Shown here: piece by piece, positions 34,744 through 44,412 of the stretch
How positions within the stretch are numbered: the stretch's first letter is position 1
Layout of the letters: every line of letters begins with the position of its first letter
Source of the DNA: Fibrobacterota bacterium
GTDB lineage: Bacteria; Fibrobacterota; Fibrobacteria; UBA5070
DNA length: 53,596 bases
Direction of reading: 5' to 3'
Assembly: GCA_016715065.1 (NCBI GenBank)
Contig: JADKBN010000025.1
Coordinates: forward strand, 1-53,596
Made by a program: the position numbers and the translations under genes
The notes under the pieces: model-generated
The model's database searches: none
Told to the model about the DNA's origin: nothing
The model's input: only the letters and a program-made list of their open reading frames with translations

Positions 34744-37700
34744 TCAGGTTGCGCCGAAGCCGCTCTCCTCGGCGGCCATGAGCAAAGGCTCGCTTTCTGC
34801 TACTTCCAAAACAGACCCGGATAGAGTGCTATCGCCGGAGGCATACCAGTTCCGTTGTTCGAGCACCATCTTGACTTGTTCAAGATTTCCGAGCAATCGC
34901 CCCAGTCGTTTGAAAGTGCGTGAAATTGCAATCGGATCATCAAGGTCGTGAGCTGTGATCTCGAACACTTCCCAATGCTCCTGCCGTAATGCCTCCCGTA
35001 AGAACGAATCTCGCGCTGCAGTGGCATCGTTGCCATGGAGCCTCGCGCTCATCCCATCTTCGTAGATCGCGATACGGAGATCTTCCTCTTCGTCGGTGTA
35101 GATCGCGTCCGGGATGGTAAAACCCTTCCCTTTCAACAACACCTTCTGCTGCCATTGAAACTCGGGAAATCCAGCCTTCAAAAGGAGCCGACGCAACTTT
35201 CGCTCGGCGGAATTGACAGGGACGCTCTCGCCCTGTGGGGTTTCTGCGGGGAGGACTGCGGGAATGGCATGGGATAGTTCCAGTGAGCGCCCTCGAAGGT
35301 CAAGCGCGTCGGTCAGTCGAGTACGGTCCAGGTGTTCGTGGTAGAAGGCGTTGCGGTAGGTTTGCAGGCAATCAGGACATGACTTGTCGCAAGCTCCCGC
35401 GCAGGTTTCGGCGAGCTCACGCATTCTGTCGACAATTTCCGGCCAACGCTCCGTGATTTGTTGCAACAGGCCGCTTCCGCCGGGCATTGGATCCCACAAC
35501 ACTCCATCTACTTGATCCGTGCCCATTTTTCCGATCACCAGGATTTGCAGATCTTCGATGTGCATCTCCAGCAGGTCGCTTGCGGCCATGCGAAGACCTT
35601 CCAGCAGGGAGTAGGCCTCCGTCCTGTCGGTGCAATCGTTCAAGAACAGGGAGTCGGCGATCACATCGGCAAAGAATCCAATTCTTGTCGGGGCTTTTCC
35701 GCACCACGCGAGGTGCTTTTCGGCAAAATCGGATTGTTGGAGTGTGGAGCTGAACGGCGAAACGCTCGCACCACACACGGAACAGACGGGATAGCCGAGG
35801 TTCTGGTTCTTTTCCAGCTCGCTTTTGGCGCCGACATTCACCATCCGGAATCGTGTGGCCTTCCGAAGTTGCACGGGATCTTTTCCCCAGCTCCAGGCCT
35901 GACCGCCTTCGTGTTGGCCGCGTTCCACACCGAACACCCCAACGGACATCTGGAAGCGATTGTCCTCCTCGTCGCTGATTTGGCTGATGTGGATGAGCTG
36001 TACATCTGTCATGGCCAACGCGACAAGCTCCTGCGAGCCAAGCGCGCCAGTGGGAGCTGTAGACAATGTTTGTCTTACCGCTTGTCGCCCCAGATCGACC
36101 TCGAAGACCGGAGTTTCTGCGCGACTTTCCTCCGCACCCAACTCGAACCTTCGGGGAACGAACTTCTGGCCATTGGAATAGATCAAGTTCCCAGGCACGT
36201 ATTCGCGAAGTGCGACTCCAGGAGGGCGCGGCAGTACCAATTCCCGGGAATCGACAGCCCACCACGGGACTTCGGCGGTGCCAACGATGCTTCCGGACTC
36301 CAGGCCGTATCCCGGGAGGAACCCTTCGGCGGCAAGCACTCCGTAGGTGATCACGTCGTCGTAGCCTTGGGCCTCGCTGCGGCTGTTCTTGAAGTCGCCT
36401 TTGAGTTTTTTCAGGTAGTTCTCGCAGCGTCGCCTCAAGGCGGTATCCTCGGGAGTTGGATTCCCATGGATCGCGCCTTGTTTTGCGATTCTGTCCAATT
36501 GCTCTGTTGCCCATCGCACGCGCCTGCGCAGACGTTTCAAGACCGATTCCAGGGACGCAGGCATCGCCAGTAAAATCGCTTCCAGCCGAACCCTGGAAAC
36601 GATCTCGCGATCTTTTTCAGGCCATCCATGTTCAAAGATCGAACTCACCGCATCTAGCAGTGTGCCGTGGTATTCGTGCAACAGATTCTTCAATCCAGAA
36701 AGATCGTAGGCTTCTGTCCGAATCCGGCCACTATCGAACAGATAGTTGGTCACCCGTGCTGGAAAAGCCTTCCCGATTTCTTCCCGAATCCGGGCTTGTT
36801 CCGGTGCTTGGATGGATTCCTTGCGCACCAGCTTGTGCAACTCGGTCAATACCGAAGCATGGACGTGTTTGGCGACCATGAGCGGATTGCCCAAATGGAA
36901 GGATGGAGGGTCGATTTTCCCATCGAGCAATCGCAGCGGTTCGCGGAAATAGGCTCGGTCGTGGCTCATGCCTCGGCAATAGGTGAAGTTCACAGCCATG
37001 CGATGGCGACGACCTGCACGCCCCACCCGTTGCCAATAATTGGCAGGCAGGGGCGGAACATTCCGCAAGAGCGTCGCATCCAAGCTGCCGATATCCACAC
37101 CCATTTCCAGCGTTTGCGTGCAGACCAGGCAGTTCACGGTATCGGCATCTCCTTTGAAGAGATTCTCGATCCGCTCCCGCTTGGCGTGCGGGACCATGGC
37201 CGTGTGCTCTTCCGGTAGGATGCTCGCAAGTCCTTGGTCCAAGACTTTCAAGTCGTAGTTGTCTGGCTCTTCGCTGCGCCATTCCAGCGTGCCATCGCAA
37301 TGCCAACCCAAGCAGCGCATGTGTGGGGTCTTGCGCATGGCTGGACGCTGGCACTTGCGGCAGACGAACCGTCCCTTGTTGGGATGCAAAACCAGCTTTC
37401 CGGAGCTGATCTGGTGGCAATCTCCGCCGCCCGGCAGGATCCTGTTCTTGCTCCCGCGTAGTTGAACGGGCACCAACAAGCCTTGAGTGACCAGATACTC
37501 GTACAGGTCCGTCAGGAATGCATCCGCGTTGTCCGTGCCTACTCCCCACTTTTGCACGATGGCGCGGAGTCCGGTCAGGTGCCCATGTGAGATCCAACCC
37601 GTGAGCCATTTCTTTTCATTCTCATTGACCGTCATGAGCTTGGTGGCAGAAGGACGGATTTCGGCAGGCAGGTACCCATGTTGCACTTCCGGTTCGCCAT

Positions 37701-40221
37701 CCATCCAAATGTGTCCGTAGATGGGCTCTTCACGGTCGTGCAGGATTTGCGCGCGCCTCAAGTGGTCCAGAACCGAAGCGATACCGTCGCACAATTCTTC
37801 GGAAGGCATGCGGAGTTGGTTCGCCTTCTCCACAATGAACAGGTCCTGAGGGTTCAGGCCGTGGTATTGGATCTTGATGCGTCCCCAGGGTTCCAAGCCC
37901 GTGCGTTGTCGCCATCCCATGGTGATTTCGCGGAGGATCTGGATTCGCAGGAACTTCTTCCTCAAGCGTGCATGCTCGTGCGAGGTCGCTTCCTCTTCGG
38001 GGGCGTGCCGCCAAACTTCGGGAAGCAAGGCGCGTGATAGAGGTTTGTCGGTAGACAATCGTTCGTCAAGCCGGAACACAAGGTCAGAAATGGAGATTCC
38101 GCCTTGCTTCACCTCGTTGTGGATGAGGGCGCGAAGGCGATAGCGGCGTGCGTGATCCTGCATCCATCCGGCCTGGAAGGCGGCATCTTGTCTGTTGTCG
38201 CAGAAGACCAGGAGTCGCTTGCGCTCCGCGGCGTGCAGCATGTCCTGTGCTAGAACATGGACATCGGCGACATGCACCGCGCGGACAGGTCGGCAAGGTT
38301 CGCGGTAGCGCGACCCCATGCTGCGTCCCGGAGAGTGGCATGTCAGGCACGATGAAAGATGCCCAGGGAATTCCGTTTTTGTTTGGATCGTTTGGAGGGC
38401 CACCAAGCCGCCTCCCCGGCCGCAATGCAGGCAGCGATCCTCCGGCTTTCTGTGGGCTGCGCCACAATGCCGACAGAAATGCAAAGCGCTGCACTTTCCA
38501 TTCCCCGCGCCATGGTCGTCATCACCGACCAACCGGTCGACCAGGACGACTCGGTTTCCTCCCGATGCCTCGTCCAGATGCTCCCAATAGCTGGAATCGC
38601 CGCTGGCTTTTCCGCCCGATGGAACCTTGTCCTGCTCGGTGAAATGGAAGTCCGCCAACCACGTGTGGTAGTAGTGCTGTCCACAGGTCGTGCAGGTGGA
38701 GATGGGAAATCTTGCCAGGTCTTTGGAAACAATGGCAGGGTCGTCCTCGGCCGAAAGGTGCAATACGGCTTTGCTTGCCGCTCCTGGCCAGGAAACGCCT
38801 GCGCCACCAATGCCGCGCAGGAAGCCATGGACAACGGGGCGAACCAGGGCCCTTCCCTCAGAGCGAGCTTCGGCACCCAAGGTCAACCAGAACAACAACT
38901 CTTCGGGGCCGACTTCCCGCCCCTGCCGGGTTCCAAGCTCCGTTGCCGCCTGGGCCAGCAAACATGGCCTAACCAGGATGTCTGCCAGATCCACCAAAAC
39001 TGAGCAGGCGCTCAATTCTGCGTGAAGGACTTCCTCCAGCATTCCCTCGGAAAGCTTGCGTCCCACGCGGTTCAAATAAACGGACCGGATTGTTCCTTCG
39101 CCTTCGCTCACAGCTGCGGCGATCTCCGCCAGTGCCTTGACGGGCTCCTTGATCGGAGCTGGTATCCATCGGCGCGCCACTTCCGCCCATGCATCGGCTT
39201 CGTAGGATTCGCCTACCACCTCCACCCGCGAGGCTTCCACTCCGAAGAACCGTTCGGCGAACTGGCGGGCGGCATCGGGGTTGTCGCGATCGGCAATGGT
39301 GGCGGATGTGGCGATGCAAACGGTCTTGTCGGAATTTGCTCCCACATAGGCGCGCAGCCTCCGGATCAGGCATGCCGTTTCCGCGCCTTGGGCGCCTGTG
39401 AACGTATGCGCTTCGTCGAAGACGAGATAATCCAGCCTGGCGTCCTGGAAAAGCTCCACGTCCGTCTGGCGAGTCAGCAACAATTCCAACTGCTTTACGT
39501 TGGTCAGCAGGATTCGCGGTTGCCCGCCTGGTTCCCGCATGGCTTGGCGGCTGCACTTTTCTTCCGGCGGAACAACGGTGCCGTCTCGTCCATCTCGACG
39601 GAATTCGTCCAGCTTCGCCAGGTAGTCGGCTTGCGACGAACCCTGGGGGAGTCGGACATGGGAAACATCCTTTTCCTTGTCAGGGGTTTTTCCCACGTAC
39701 ATGCCAAAGGAAATTCCGGTACCGGCGAGCAGTTCCCTCAGGCGCTGCAACTGGTCTTCCGCCAACGCGTTCATGGGGTAGACAATCACCGCACTGATTC
39801 CGGCCGATGCTCCTTCGTCGCGGAGCTGGAAGCACTTGCTGATGATGGGGTAGAGGAAGCATTCCGACTTGCCTGATCCGGTTCCGGTGGACACCAGGGT
39901 GGGACGTCCGCCATGAACCGCGCGAATGGCTTTTTCCTGGTGACCGTACACGCGGTCGATCTTGTGCGGGATCCGCTCGCGCATGTGTGGATGGAAGACT
40001 CCATCGCGCACCAGATCCATCACCCTTGCGCCCGTGCTGAAGGATCGCGACAAGCTCACATACGGACCTTGCAACAGGGGGCTTTCCCACGGCTTTTCCA
40101 TGGACAGCAACCGGCGCATCTGCGTGTCCAGCTCCGGATCGGAAAACGGATAGGCCGTCGTCTGGTAGCGCAGGAAATTGTGGACGACAGATTCTGTGTA
40201 TTGGATCGGATTCAGGGACAT
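34744..40221 (-). CDS. DEAH helicase with DUF1998 and C-terminal nuclease-like domain, 1825 aa (DruE/MrfA/DrmAB-like)
   Basis: A superfamily 2 helicase of antiviral type. Walker A TGTGSGKS is at about 112-119, the DEAH box (VFDEAHTF) at about 269-272, motif III SATI, and the helicase-C motifs FCDNRQDAAFQAG and TLEMGVDIGSLD with QRVGRAGRR. Cysteine pairs suggesting zinc ribbons lie between and after the lobes (CTTCGQ, CRHCGAAHRKPEDRCLHCG, CRKCQRP, CSVCGAS). The DUF1998 region has DPMPGGSGLLQQI and CDKSCPDCLQTYRN. The last ~110 residues (FTIPDAIYTDEEEDLRIAIYEDG...RDSFLREALRQEHWEVFEI) resemble a Vsr/DUF559-type nuclease fold. ATG 40221 with GGGAGA upstream is preferred over the 17-codon longer form. 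The frame is intact. It probably partners with the SNF2 helicase, methylase and nuclease upstream. Confidence 0.87.
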   Translation of the reverse strand: MSLNPIQYTESVVHNFLRYQTTAYPFSDPELDTQMRRLLSMEKPWESPLLQGPYVSLSRSFSTGARVMDLVRDGVFHPHMRERIPHKIDRVYGHQEKAIRAVHGGRPTLVSTGTGSGKSECFLYPIISKCFQLRDEGASAGISAVIVYPMNALAEDQLQRLRELLAGTGISFGMYVGKTPDKEKDVSHVRLPQGSSQADYLAKLDEFRRDGRDGTVVPPEEKCSRQAMREPGGQPRILLTNVKQLELLLTRQTDVELFQDARLDYLVFDEAHTFTGAQGAETACLIRRLRAYVGANSDKTVCIATSATIADRDNPDAARQFAERFFGVEASRVEVVGESYEADAWAEVARRWIPAPIKEPVKALAEIAAAVSEGEGTIRSVYLNRVGRKLSEGMLEEVLHAELSACSVLVDLADILVRPCLLAQAATELGTRQGREVGPEELLFWLTLGAEARSEGRALVRPVVHGFLRGIGGAGVSWPGAASKAVLHLSAEDDPAIVSKDLARFPISTCTTCGQHYYHTWLADFHFTEQDKVPSGGKASGDSSYWEHLDEASGGNRVVLVDRLVGDDDHGAGNGKCSALHFCRHCGAAHRKPEDRCLHCGRGGGLVALQTIQTKTEFPGHLSSCLTCHSPGRSMGSRYREPCRPVRAVHVADVHVLAQDMLHAAERKRLLVFCDNRQDAAFQAGWMQDHARRYRLRALIHNEVKQGGISISDLVFRLDERLSTDKPLSRALLPEVWRHAPEEEATSHEHARLRKKFLRIQILREITMGWRQRTGLEPWGRIKIQYHGLNPQDLFIVEKANQLRMPSEELCDGIASVLDHLRRAQILHDREEPIYGHIWMDGEPEVQHGYLPAEIRPSATKLMTVNENEKKWLTGWISHGHLTGLRAIVQKWGVGTDNADAFLTDLYEYLVTQGLLVPVQLRGSKNRILPGGGDCHQISSGKLVLHPNKGRFVCRKCQRPAMRKTPHMRCLGWHCDGTLEWRSEEPDNYDLKVLDQGLASILPEEHTAMVPHAKRERIENLFKGDADTVNCLVCTQTLEMGVDIGSLDATLLRNVPPLPANYWQRVGRAGRRHRMAVNFTYCRGMSHDRAYFREPLRLLDGKIDPPSFHLGNPLMVAKHVHASVLTELHKLVRKESIQAPEQARIREEIGKAFPARVTNYLFDSGRIRTEAYDLSGLKNLLHEYHGTLLDAVSSIFEHGWPEKDREIVSRVRLEAILLAMPASLESVLKRLRRRVRWATEQLDRIAKQGAIHGNPTPEDTALRRRCENYLKKLKGDFKNSRSEAQGYDDVITYGVLAAEGFLPGYGLESGSIVGTAEVPWWAVDSRELVLPRPPGVALREYVPGNLIYSNGQKFVPRRFELGAEESRAETPVFEVDLGRQAVRQTLSTAPTGALGSQELVALAMTDVQLIHISQISDEEDNRFQMSVGVFGVERGQHEGGQAWSWGKDPVQLRKATRFRMVNVGAKSELEKNQNLGYPVCSVCGASVSPFSSTLQQSDFAEKHLAWCGKAPTRIGFFADVIADSLFLNDCTDRTEAYSLLEGLRMAASDLLEMHIEDLQILVIGKMGTDQVDGVLWDPMPGGSGLLQQITERWPEIVDRMRELAETCAGACDKSCPDCLQTYRNAFYHEHLDRTRLTDALDLRGRSLELSHAIPAVLPAETPQGESVPVNSAERKLRRLLLKAGFPEFQWQQKVLLKGKGFTIPDAIYTDEEEDLRIAIYEDGMSARLHGNDATAARDSFLREALRQEHWEVFEITAHDLDDPIAISRTFKRLGRLLGNLEQVKMVLEQRNWYASGDSTLSGSVLEVAESEPLLMAAEESGFGAT

Positions 40222-40299
40222 TTGAAATTTCTCCCGATGTGTCCTCTCCATTATTACGGAACGGGAAGGCACGTAGAGTCGAGGGCTCGGTTAGAAGGG

Positions 40300-41073
40300 T
40301 CAGCCGTTGAAGTGGATTACTCTCAAACGATCCTCTGCAGCAGGCCCTAGGTACCATCGAATGCACGTAAAGAATGCAGGCCACTGGGCGGCAGCATTGG
40401 GCAAGAAAATCCCAGCAAGTTCAGTTGCCGCATCGGCGAACTCCATACCTCCATCGATGCGCTTTTCCATTTCCTCTCGAAGCTTCTCCATCACAGCTTT
40501 GCGGAATCGATCCAGCCTATTCGGCTGCCCTGATACCTTGCTCGTCAAATGAAGGTTGTCGATGCTCGCTTGGGCTTGGGTCAGGAGGTGGGATGGGCAA
40601 AACGCTTGGTCCGGGGCCATTGCGCCGCTGGACTCCTTGAACTCAAAGAGTCGAGGGAATGCAGGGATGTCCCGAATCGGATCCAGAATCACCCCAACCC
40701 AATCTGAGTCTTCCTTCACAGCATCACAGCTCAAGTCTGGTGCTGTGAAGCGCGCAGGGTCCGCTACATTCCGTGAGCTTCCTCCATGACAGCAACCCAA
40801 CAAATTGCTCCAGTCCAAGGCGTGGTTTGGCGGCGGTGCGTGCGGACTCTTGGAATGAAAGTGTTCAACCCGGAAATCGCTCTGTTGGCCCAAGCCAATC
40901 TGGAGGTCGATTTCGCAATATGCACAAAGACCCTTTTGGTCAGTGTAGAGGCTTTGCTGCACTTGCTGATAACGAGATGGACTGTTCCGAAATTGATCCC
41001 AATCGGCGTTGGGATTGCTTGCCGAATACGTTGAAAGTTTTGGCGGAACAGCGCCCTTGTTCACCTTCTTCAA
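40300..41073 (-). CDS. ptuB: HNH endonuclease, PtuB of a Septu-type system, 257 aa
   Basis: This is a TIGR02646-type HNH nuclease. The zinc/HNH core reads GLCAYCEIDLQ, RVEHFHSKS, LDWSNLLGCCHGG (CxxC, His, Asn, CC-H), complete. In Septu, PtuB is the effector nuclease that cuts DNA in complex with the PtuA ATPase. The start is TTG 41073, with AGAGG upstream, three bases after the ptuA stop. The protein has the normal length and an intact frame. Related ATPase/HNH pairs also occur in some retrons, but no reverse transcriptase or msr/msd-like sequence is visible here. Confidence 0.85.
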   Translation of the reverse strand: MKKVNKGAVPPKLSTYSASNPNADWDQFRNSPSRYQQVQQSLYTDQKGLCAYCEIDLQIGLGQQSDFRVEHFHSKSPHAPPPNHALDWSNLLGCCHGGSSRNVADPARFTAPDLSCDAVKEDSDWVGVILDPIRDIPAFPRLFEFKESSGAMAPDQAFCPSHLLTQAQASIDNLHLTSKVSGQPNRLDRFRKAVMEKLREEMEKRIDGGMEFADAATELAGIFLPNAAAQWPAFFTCIRWYLGPAAEDRLRVIHFNG

Positions 41074-41076
41074 GGC

Positions 41077-42414
41077 TCAACCTCTGTTCTTACGGAACTC
41101 GCGCATACGAATATCCATATCAATTCGAGTCAGAACTGGATCCAACCCAGCTGCCCATGCGTTAAGTTTGTCACGCAAAATTTTAGCCTCTGGGCTGTGG
41201 TATTTATCCTGTTCAACTAGGGTTTGGTAGCGGTTTAGCTCTTGCACTTCTTCGACAGAATTTGGTCTCTGCGAAACACCTTGCACAGCATCCATGAGCA
41301 CTGCGCTCTCTGCTCCCAAGGAGAAAACTGGCTCCTCGAAGCTGAAATCCTTTGTCACCTGATCCTGCTTGAGCATCCGAATGCAGCGGGCTGGAACAGT
41401 GGTCAGGACCTGTGGACTATGCGTCGTCACAATGAACTGAATCTTTGGGAAGGCTTCTTGCAATGATTTCAGAACGGTCTGTTGCCATGCCGGATGGAGG
41501 TGCAAGTCAACTTCATCGACGAGAACGATTCCAGGCGTTTTTCTCGTTGCACCGCTTTGAATGTGTGAGTTAAGGCGCACCGCTCGTGCTGCGATGTCAA
41601 AGGCAAGGCCCACCATGATTCGGATGCCATCACTCAACTCGGTGACCGGCAAAGTGCCTTGCTCCTTGTGATGCATGACCAGCTTTTCACGGGAAAAGTC
41701 GTACTCAATCTGCTTCCAGCCGGTATGGCCAACAACTAGGTCGACAGCGCGTTGGATTTCGCGAACCATCAGCTTGTAGTTCCACTCCGTCGAGACCTTG
41801 CTACTTGACTTGATTTGACGGTTCTTTTCCAAGTACTCGAACCACATGGAAGTGAACTGGAAGTGGCATTTGGCATCCAGACATTCGAGGTACCCTGATT
41901 CACGCGAGCGCAACGCATCGAGCTTCTTCGCAGTGAGTCGACCGGTACCCCATAAGCGGGCCGTGCTGTAGTAGGCGATCAGTGGAAGAATCGTATTTCT
42001 TTGTTCATCGACATCGTTCTGGAGACGAGAGCCCAAGTTCAGCAGGTCATGAGCTTCCCCATTGGTGGTCTTGCTCTTTTTTCCTCGCAGTTCGCAAGCC
42101 CAGTGCGCGGCTTTCTCCTTTCCTAAGACGGAGGGAAGGCGACCTGTTGCTTCCAAACGGGCAGGAGTGAATCTGCGTTCGTCGAAAGTGTTGCCAGGAA
42201 CGGCTTCCTGCCGGACATCATCCCAACGAATGCCGCGATTGACCCCTGCGCGAATCTTACTGAGATACGGCCCCAAGGCCACCCCAATCGCCTCCAATAC
42301 AGAGGTTTTACCTCCTCCATTTGGGGCAACAAGAACTGTCATCTCAGGATCCAGGCTCAAGAAGAAGTCGCGGAAACAGCGGAAGTTTTTCAGCTGAATG
42401 GATTCGATTTTCAT
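41077..42414 (-). CDS. ptuA: AAA ATPase, PtuA of a Septu-type system, 445 aa
   Basis: An ABC/SMC-type ATPase. The N-terminus is MKIESIQLKNFRCFRDF, with Walker A at APNGGGKTS (about 30-38), a signature-like ELSDGIR, Walker B GIVLVDEVDLHLHP, and the switch TTHSPQVL. It pairs with the HNH protein directly downstream as in Septu, where PtuA senses or gates and PtuB cleaves. The ATG at 42414 overlaps the stop of the abiEii stump (ATGA), so it is translationally coupled to the broken AbiE module. The C-terminal extension after the ATPase (PNSVEEVQELNRYQTLV...) resembles that of Septu-type ATPases. Confidence 0.86.
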   Translation of the reverse strand: MKIESIQLKNFRCFRDFFLSLDPEMTVLVAPNGGGKTSVLEAIGVALGPYLSKIRAGVNRGIRWDDVRQEAVPGNTFDERRFTPARLEATGRLPSVLGKEKAAHWACELRGKKSKTTNGEAHDLLNLGSRLQNDVDEQRNTILPLIAYYSTARLWGTGRLTAKKLDALRSRESGYLECLDAKCHFQFTSMWFEYLEKNRQIKSSSKVSTEWNYKLMVREIQRAVDLVVGHTGWKQIEYDFSREKLVMHHKEQGTLPVTELSDGIRIMVGLAFDIAARAVRLNSHIQSGATRKTPGIVLVDEVDLHLHPAWQQTVLKSLQEAFPKIQFIVTTHSPQVLTTVPARCIRMLKQDQVTKDFSFEEPVFSLGAESAVLMDAVQGVSQRPNSVEEVQELNRYQTLVEQDKYHSPEAKILRDKLNAWAAGLDPVLTRIDMDIRMREFRKNRG

Positions 42415-42527
42415 TGATCGTTATCCGTGAATGAAGGTTTTTTCAAGTTAGGTAATCTCAAGGGATCATCCCCCTGCTTGGCCCGGCGCTTCAATCGCAC
42501 CAGAACCGTTGGAGAGGGCGCGCTCAC
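42411..42527 (-). pseudogene. 5' stump of abiEii (38 codons)
   Basis: A GTG at 42527 overlaps the abiEi stop as GTGA, the usual abiEi/abiEii arrangement. It opens a 38-codon frame: MSAPSPTVLVRLKRRAKQ, then GDDPLRLPNLKKPSFTDNDQ, stop. The start resembles AbiEii N-termini of the form 'svl.RL...Ak..g.D...l', after which similarity is lost. The stop overlaps the ptuA ATG. I infer that the rest of abiEii was replaced by the Septu cassette. The similarity is short, so the call is tentative. Confidence 0.5.
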
Positions 42528-43120
42528 AGGAGCGCCTCCAGGTAGGGGACGACCACTTTCTCGACGCGACAGATTTTGCAATAGCGCAAAAGGTCTGCCG
42601 CGACAAACCCAGGTTGTCGCACCAACGATCGCAAAGCCTCCAAGGCGGTCTCGAGCCCCAGTTTGTTGCGGTACTTGAAGCAGTCGGCCACGGTCTTGGC
42701 CTTGCCGTAGACCCGCAGAGCCACGCCGTGGGCGTCGTGGAGTTCGATTCCTTCCGAGAAGGCCTCCCCGGAAAAGCGAAAGGCCCGCACGGGTGGTTGA
42801 TCGATCACGGGCAGCCAGGCTTTGCGTTCCACAGCGATCATCACCTGATGGGGTAGCCGTGTACCCAGCTCATGGAAATACAGCGCCGAATCCAGACAGA
42901 ACACCGCATCGGGGACGCGTTGGGCCACCACGACGAGGTCGTCCTGGCCATCGCCGACGATCCCTGCTTTCCGGTACACTCCACGTCCCAGCTTCTCGAC
43001 CTGCCCCGTCGCCACCAAGTGCGCCAAACTCTTGCGATGGACTCCCAGCTGGATCGCATGCTGGAACCGAAACGAGTCCGGAAGGCGGGACAAGGTCGAT
43101 GCTGGGAGATTGGTGTCCAT
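42524..43120 (-). CDS. abiEi: AbiEi-family antitoxin-like regulator, 198 aa
   Basis: AbiEi antitoxins repress their own operon and antagonise the AbiEii nucleotidyltransferase. The N-terminus is a winged helix (AIQLGVHRKSLAHLVATGQVEKLGRGVYRKAG). The middle has VPDAVFCLDSALYFHELGTRLPHQVMIAVERKAW and the C-terminus has VYGKAKTVADCFKYRNKLGLETALEALR, the COG5340 signature. The length is normal and the frame intact. Its toxin partner is missing apart from the stump at 42411-42527, so it is now an orphan and may regulate the Septu genes behind it. Confidence 0.85.
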   Translation of the reverse strand: MDTNLPASTLSRLPDSFRFQHAIQLGVHRKSLAHLVATGQVEKLGRGVYRKAGIVGDGQDDLVVVAQRVPDAVFCLDSALYFHELGTRLPHQVMIAVERKAWLPVIDQPPVRAFRFSGEAFSEGIELHDAHGVALRVYGKAKTVADCFKYRNKLGLETALEALRSLVRQPGFVAADLLRYCKICRVEKVVVPYLEALL

Positions 43121-43204
43121 TTCCTAATCAATTGTATCTAAATGATGAGGAATTGGGGGCACAGATTGGTGGGGGCTTGTCAAAATGGGAGTGGCTGGCC
43201 CACC

Positions 43205-44389
43205 TCATTGCTGGCTCATGGCCTGTTGATTGAAGAACACCGTACTCGCTTCTTGGTACTTGACCCAAGATGGCTGGAGCTTCTCCCAAAGCTTGGTCAT
43301 CTTGGTGGCGACATCCTGGGCATCGTCCCACGATTTGATGCCCCCGATGGTTTCCGTCGCAAGCCGCGTGTAGGTGCCGCCAGCCTGGATCCGGCCTTTG
43401 ACCGCCAAATGGCGACTGAGATGTTCCAAGAACGCCAACCGCTGACCGGGATCGTCCCAAGGCCCCACTTCCAATGCCATCTTCAGTTGGTCGGCCCCGT
43501 GGATGCATACCCACCAGCTGGTAGCCATGCCCCTGCCCCATTCCTTTGACGACACATTTTGCCCTCTTTGGCAGGGAAGATTGAAGGGAATCCATCCGGT
43601 CTGGGTTCCCCACAGGTCCTGGATTCCCAGAGTCTCCCCAGACACCTGTTCCAGGAATAATTTCCACGGCTCCGCCAACGAACGACGCATCCCGATGTCG
43701 TAGATCAGGCGGATGGCATCCTCGTGCTGGCTGAACAAGTTGCGCGCCAGGCGAACGGTCTCGTCGTCCATCTGCATCTTCTCCTCGATAATCTCGATGT
43801 ACTGCGCCAGGAAGTCCTGGACATTCTGTGGGATCCGATCGGCCTTGACCTGCAGGATGTCTCGGATCAATAGGGAACACTTCTCGTGGGTGGTTGCCAC
43901 GTATGACGGATCAGACGGATCCTGTCCTTGCAGGGTCAGGAAGACGGGGAGGATCCGAAAGCCCGGGTACCGTTCCCGGGTTATCTGGAGGTACTGGTTC
44001 AATTGGCCAGCTCGCTCGCCGGAATGCCACTTGTTCTCGATCAACAGCACGAACCCGCGCTTCGGCAGGACTTCGATGACGACTTGCAAATCGATGTGAT
44101 CGCGTTCCCGGAAGACCTGCACGTCTCCCAGGGGCATGTCCAGGACTTCCAACACGGTGGGCCAATCCTGGAGAGCAATCCCCGTATCCAGATCACGCGC
44201 CAACGACAGAAGAAATTTCCGCAGGAACGCGTCTCCCAACCCGTGGTTCCCTTCGGGATTGAACAGCCACGCAAGCACGTTGCTGTGACGGATTTCGTTG
44301 TCAGCCGTACGCAGAATCCGGAATGGATTGAAGCGATCGAGCCGGCCCAGAAGCCGCTCCCAATCAGCATCCATCAGCAATTCCGCCAT
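43205..44389 (-). CDS. PD-(D/E)XK nuclease-family protein, 394 aa
   Basis: A member of the PDDEXK_4-like family. IRHSNVLAWLFNPEGNHGLGDAFLRKFL near the N-terminus supplies the acidic/His part. RDHIDLQVVIEV followed by FVLLIENKWHSGERAGQLNQY gives the D...ExK core (ENK). The C-terminal half (MRRSLAEPWKLFLEQV onward) is less conserved. ATG 44389 is chosen because a GAGGGTAAGGA ribosome site precedes it and upstream codons lie in the methylase gene. The gap to the methylase stop is 23 bases, so it is cotranscribed. It is probably the restriction nuclease of the methylase/helicase system. Confidence 0.82.
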   Translation of the reverse strand: MAELLMDADWERLLGRLDRFNPFRILRTADNEIRHSNVLAWLFNPEGNHGLGDAFLRKFLLSLARDLDTGIALQDWPTVLEVLDMPLGDVQVFRERDHIDLQVVIEVLPKRGFVLLIENKWHSGERAGQLNQYLQITRERYPGFRILPVFLTLQGQDPSDPSYVATTHEKCSLLIRDILQVKADRIPQNVQDFLAQYIEIIEEKMQMDDETVRLARNLFSQHEDAIRLIYDIGMRRSLAEPWKLFLEQVSGETLGIQDLWGTQTGWIPFNLPCQRGQNVSSKEWGRGMATSWWVCIHGADQLKMALEVGPWDDPGQRLAFLEHLSRHLAVKGRIQAGGTYTRLATETIGGIKSWDDAQDVATKMTKLWEKLQPSWVKYQEASTVFFNQQAMSQQ

Positions 44390-44412
44390 TGCGGACGATT
44401 CCTTACCCTCGA

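Noticed and set aside
40300..42414. Retron (ATPase/HNH effector pair of a retron type)
   Set aside because: No reverse transcriptase or msr/msd-like sequence is present on either side, so a Septu pair is the simpler call.
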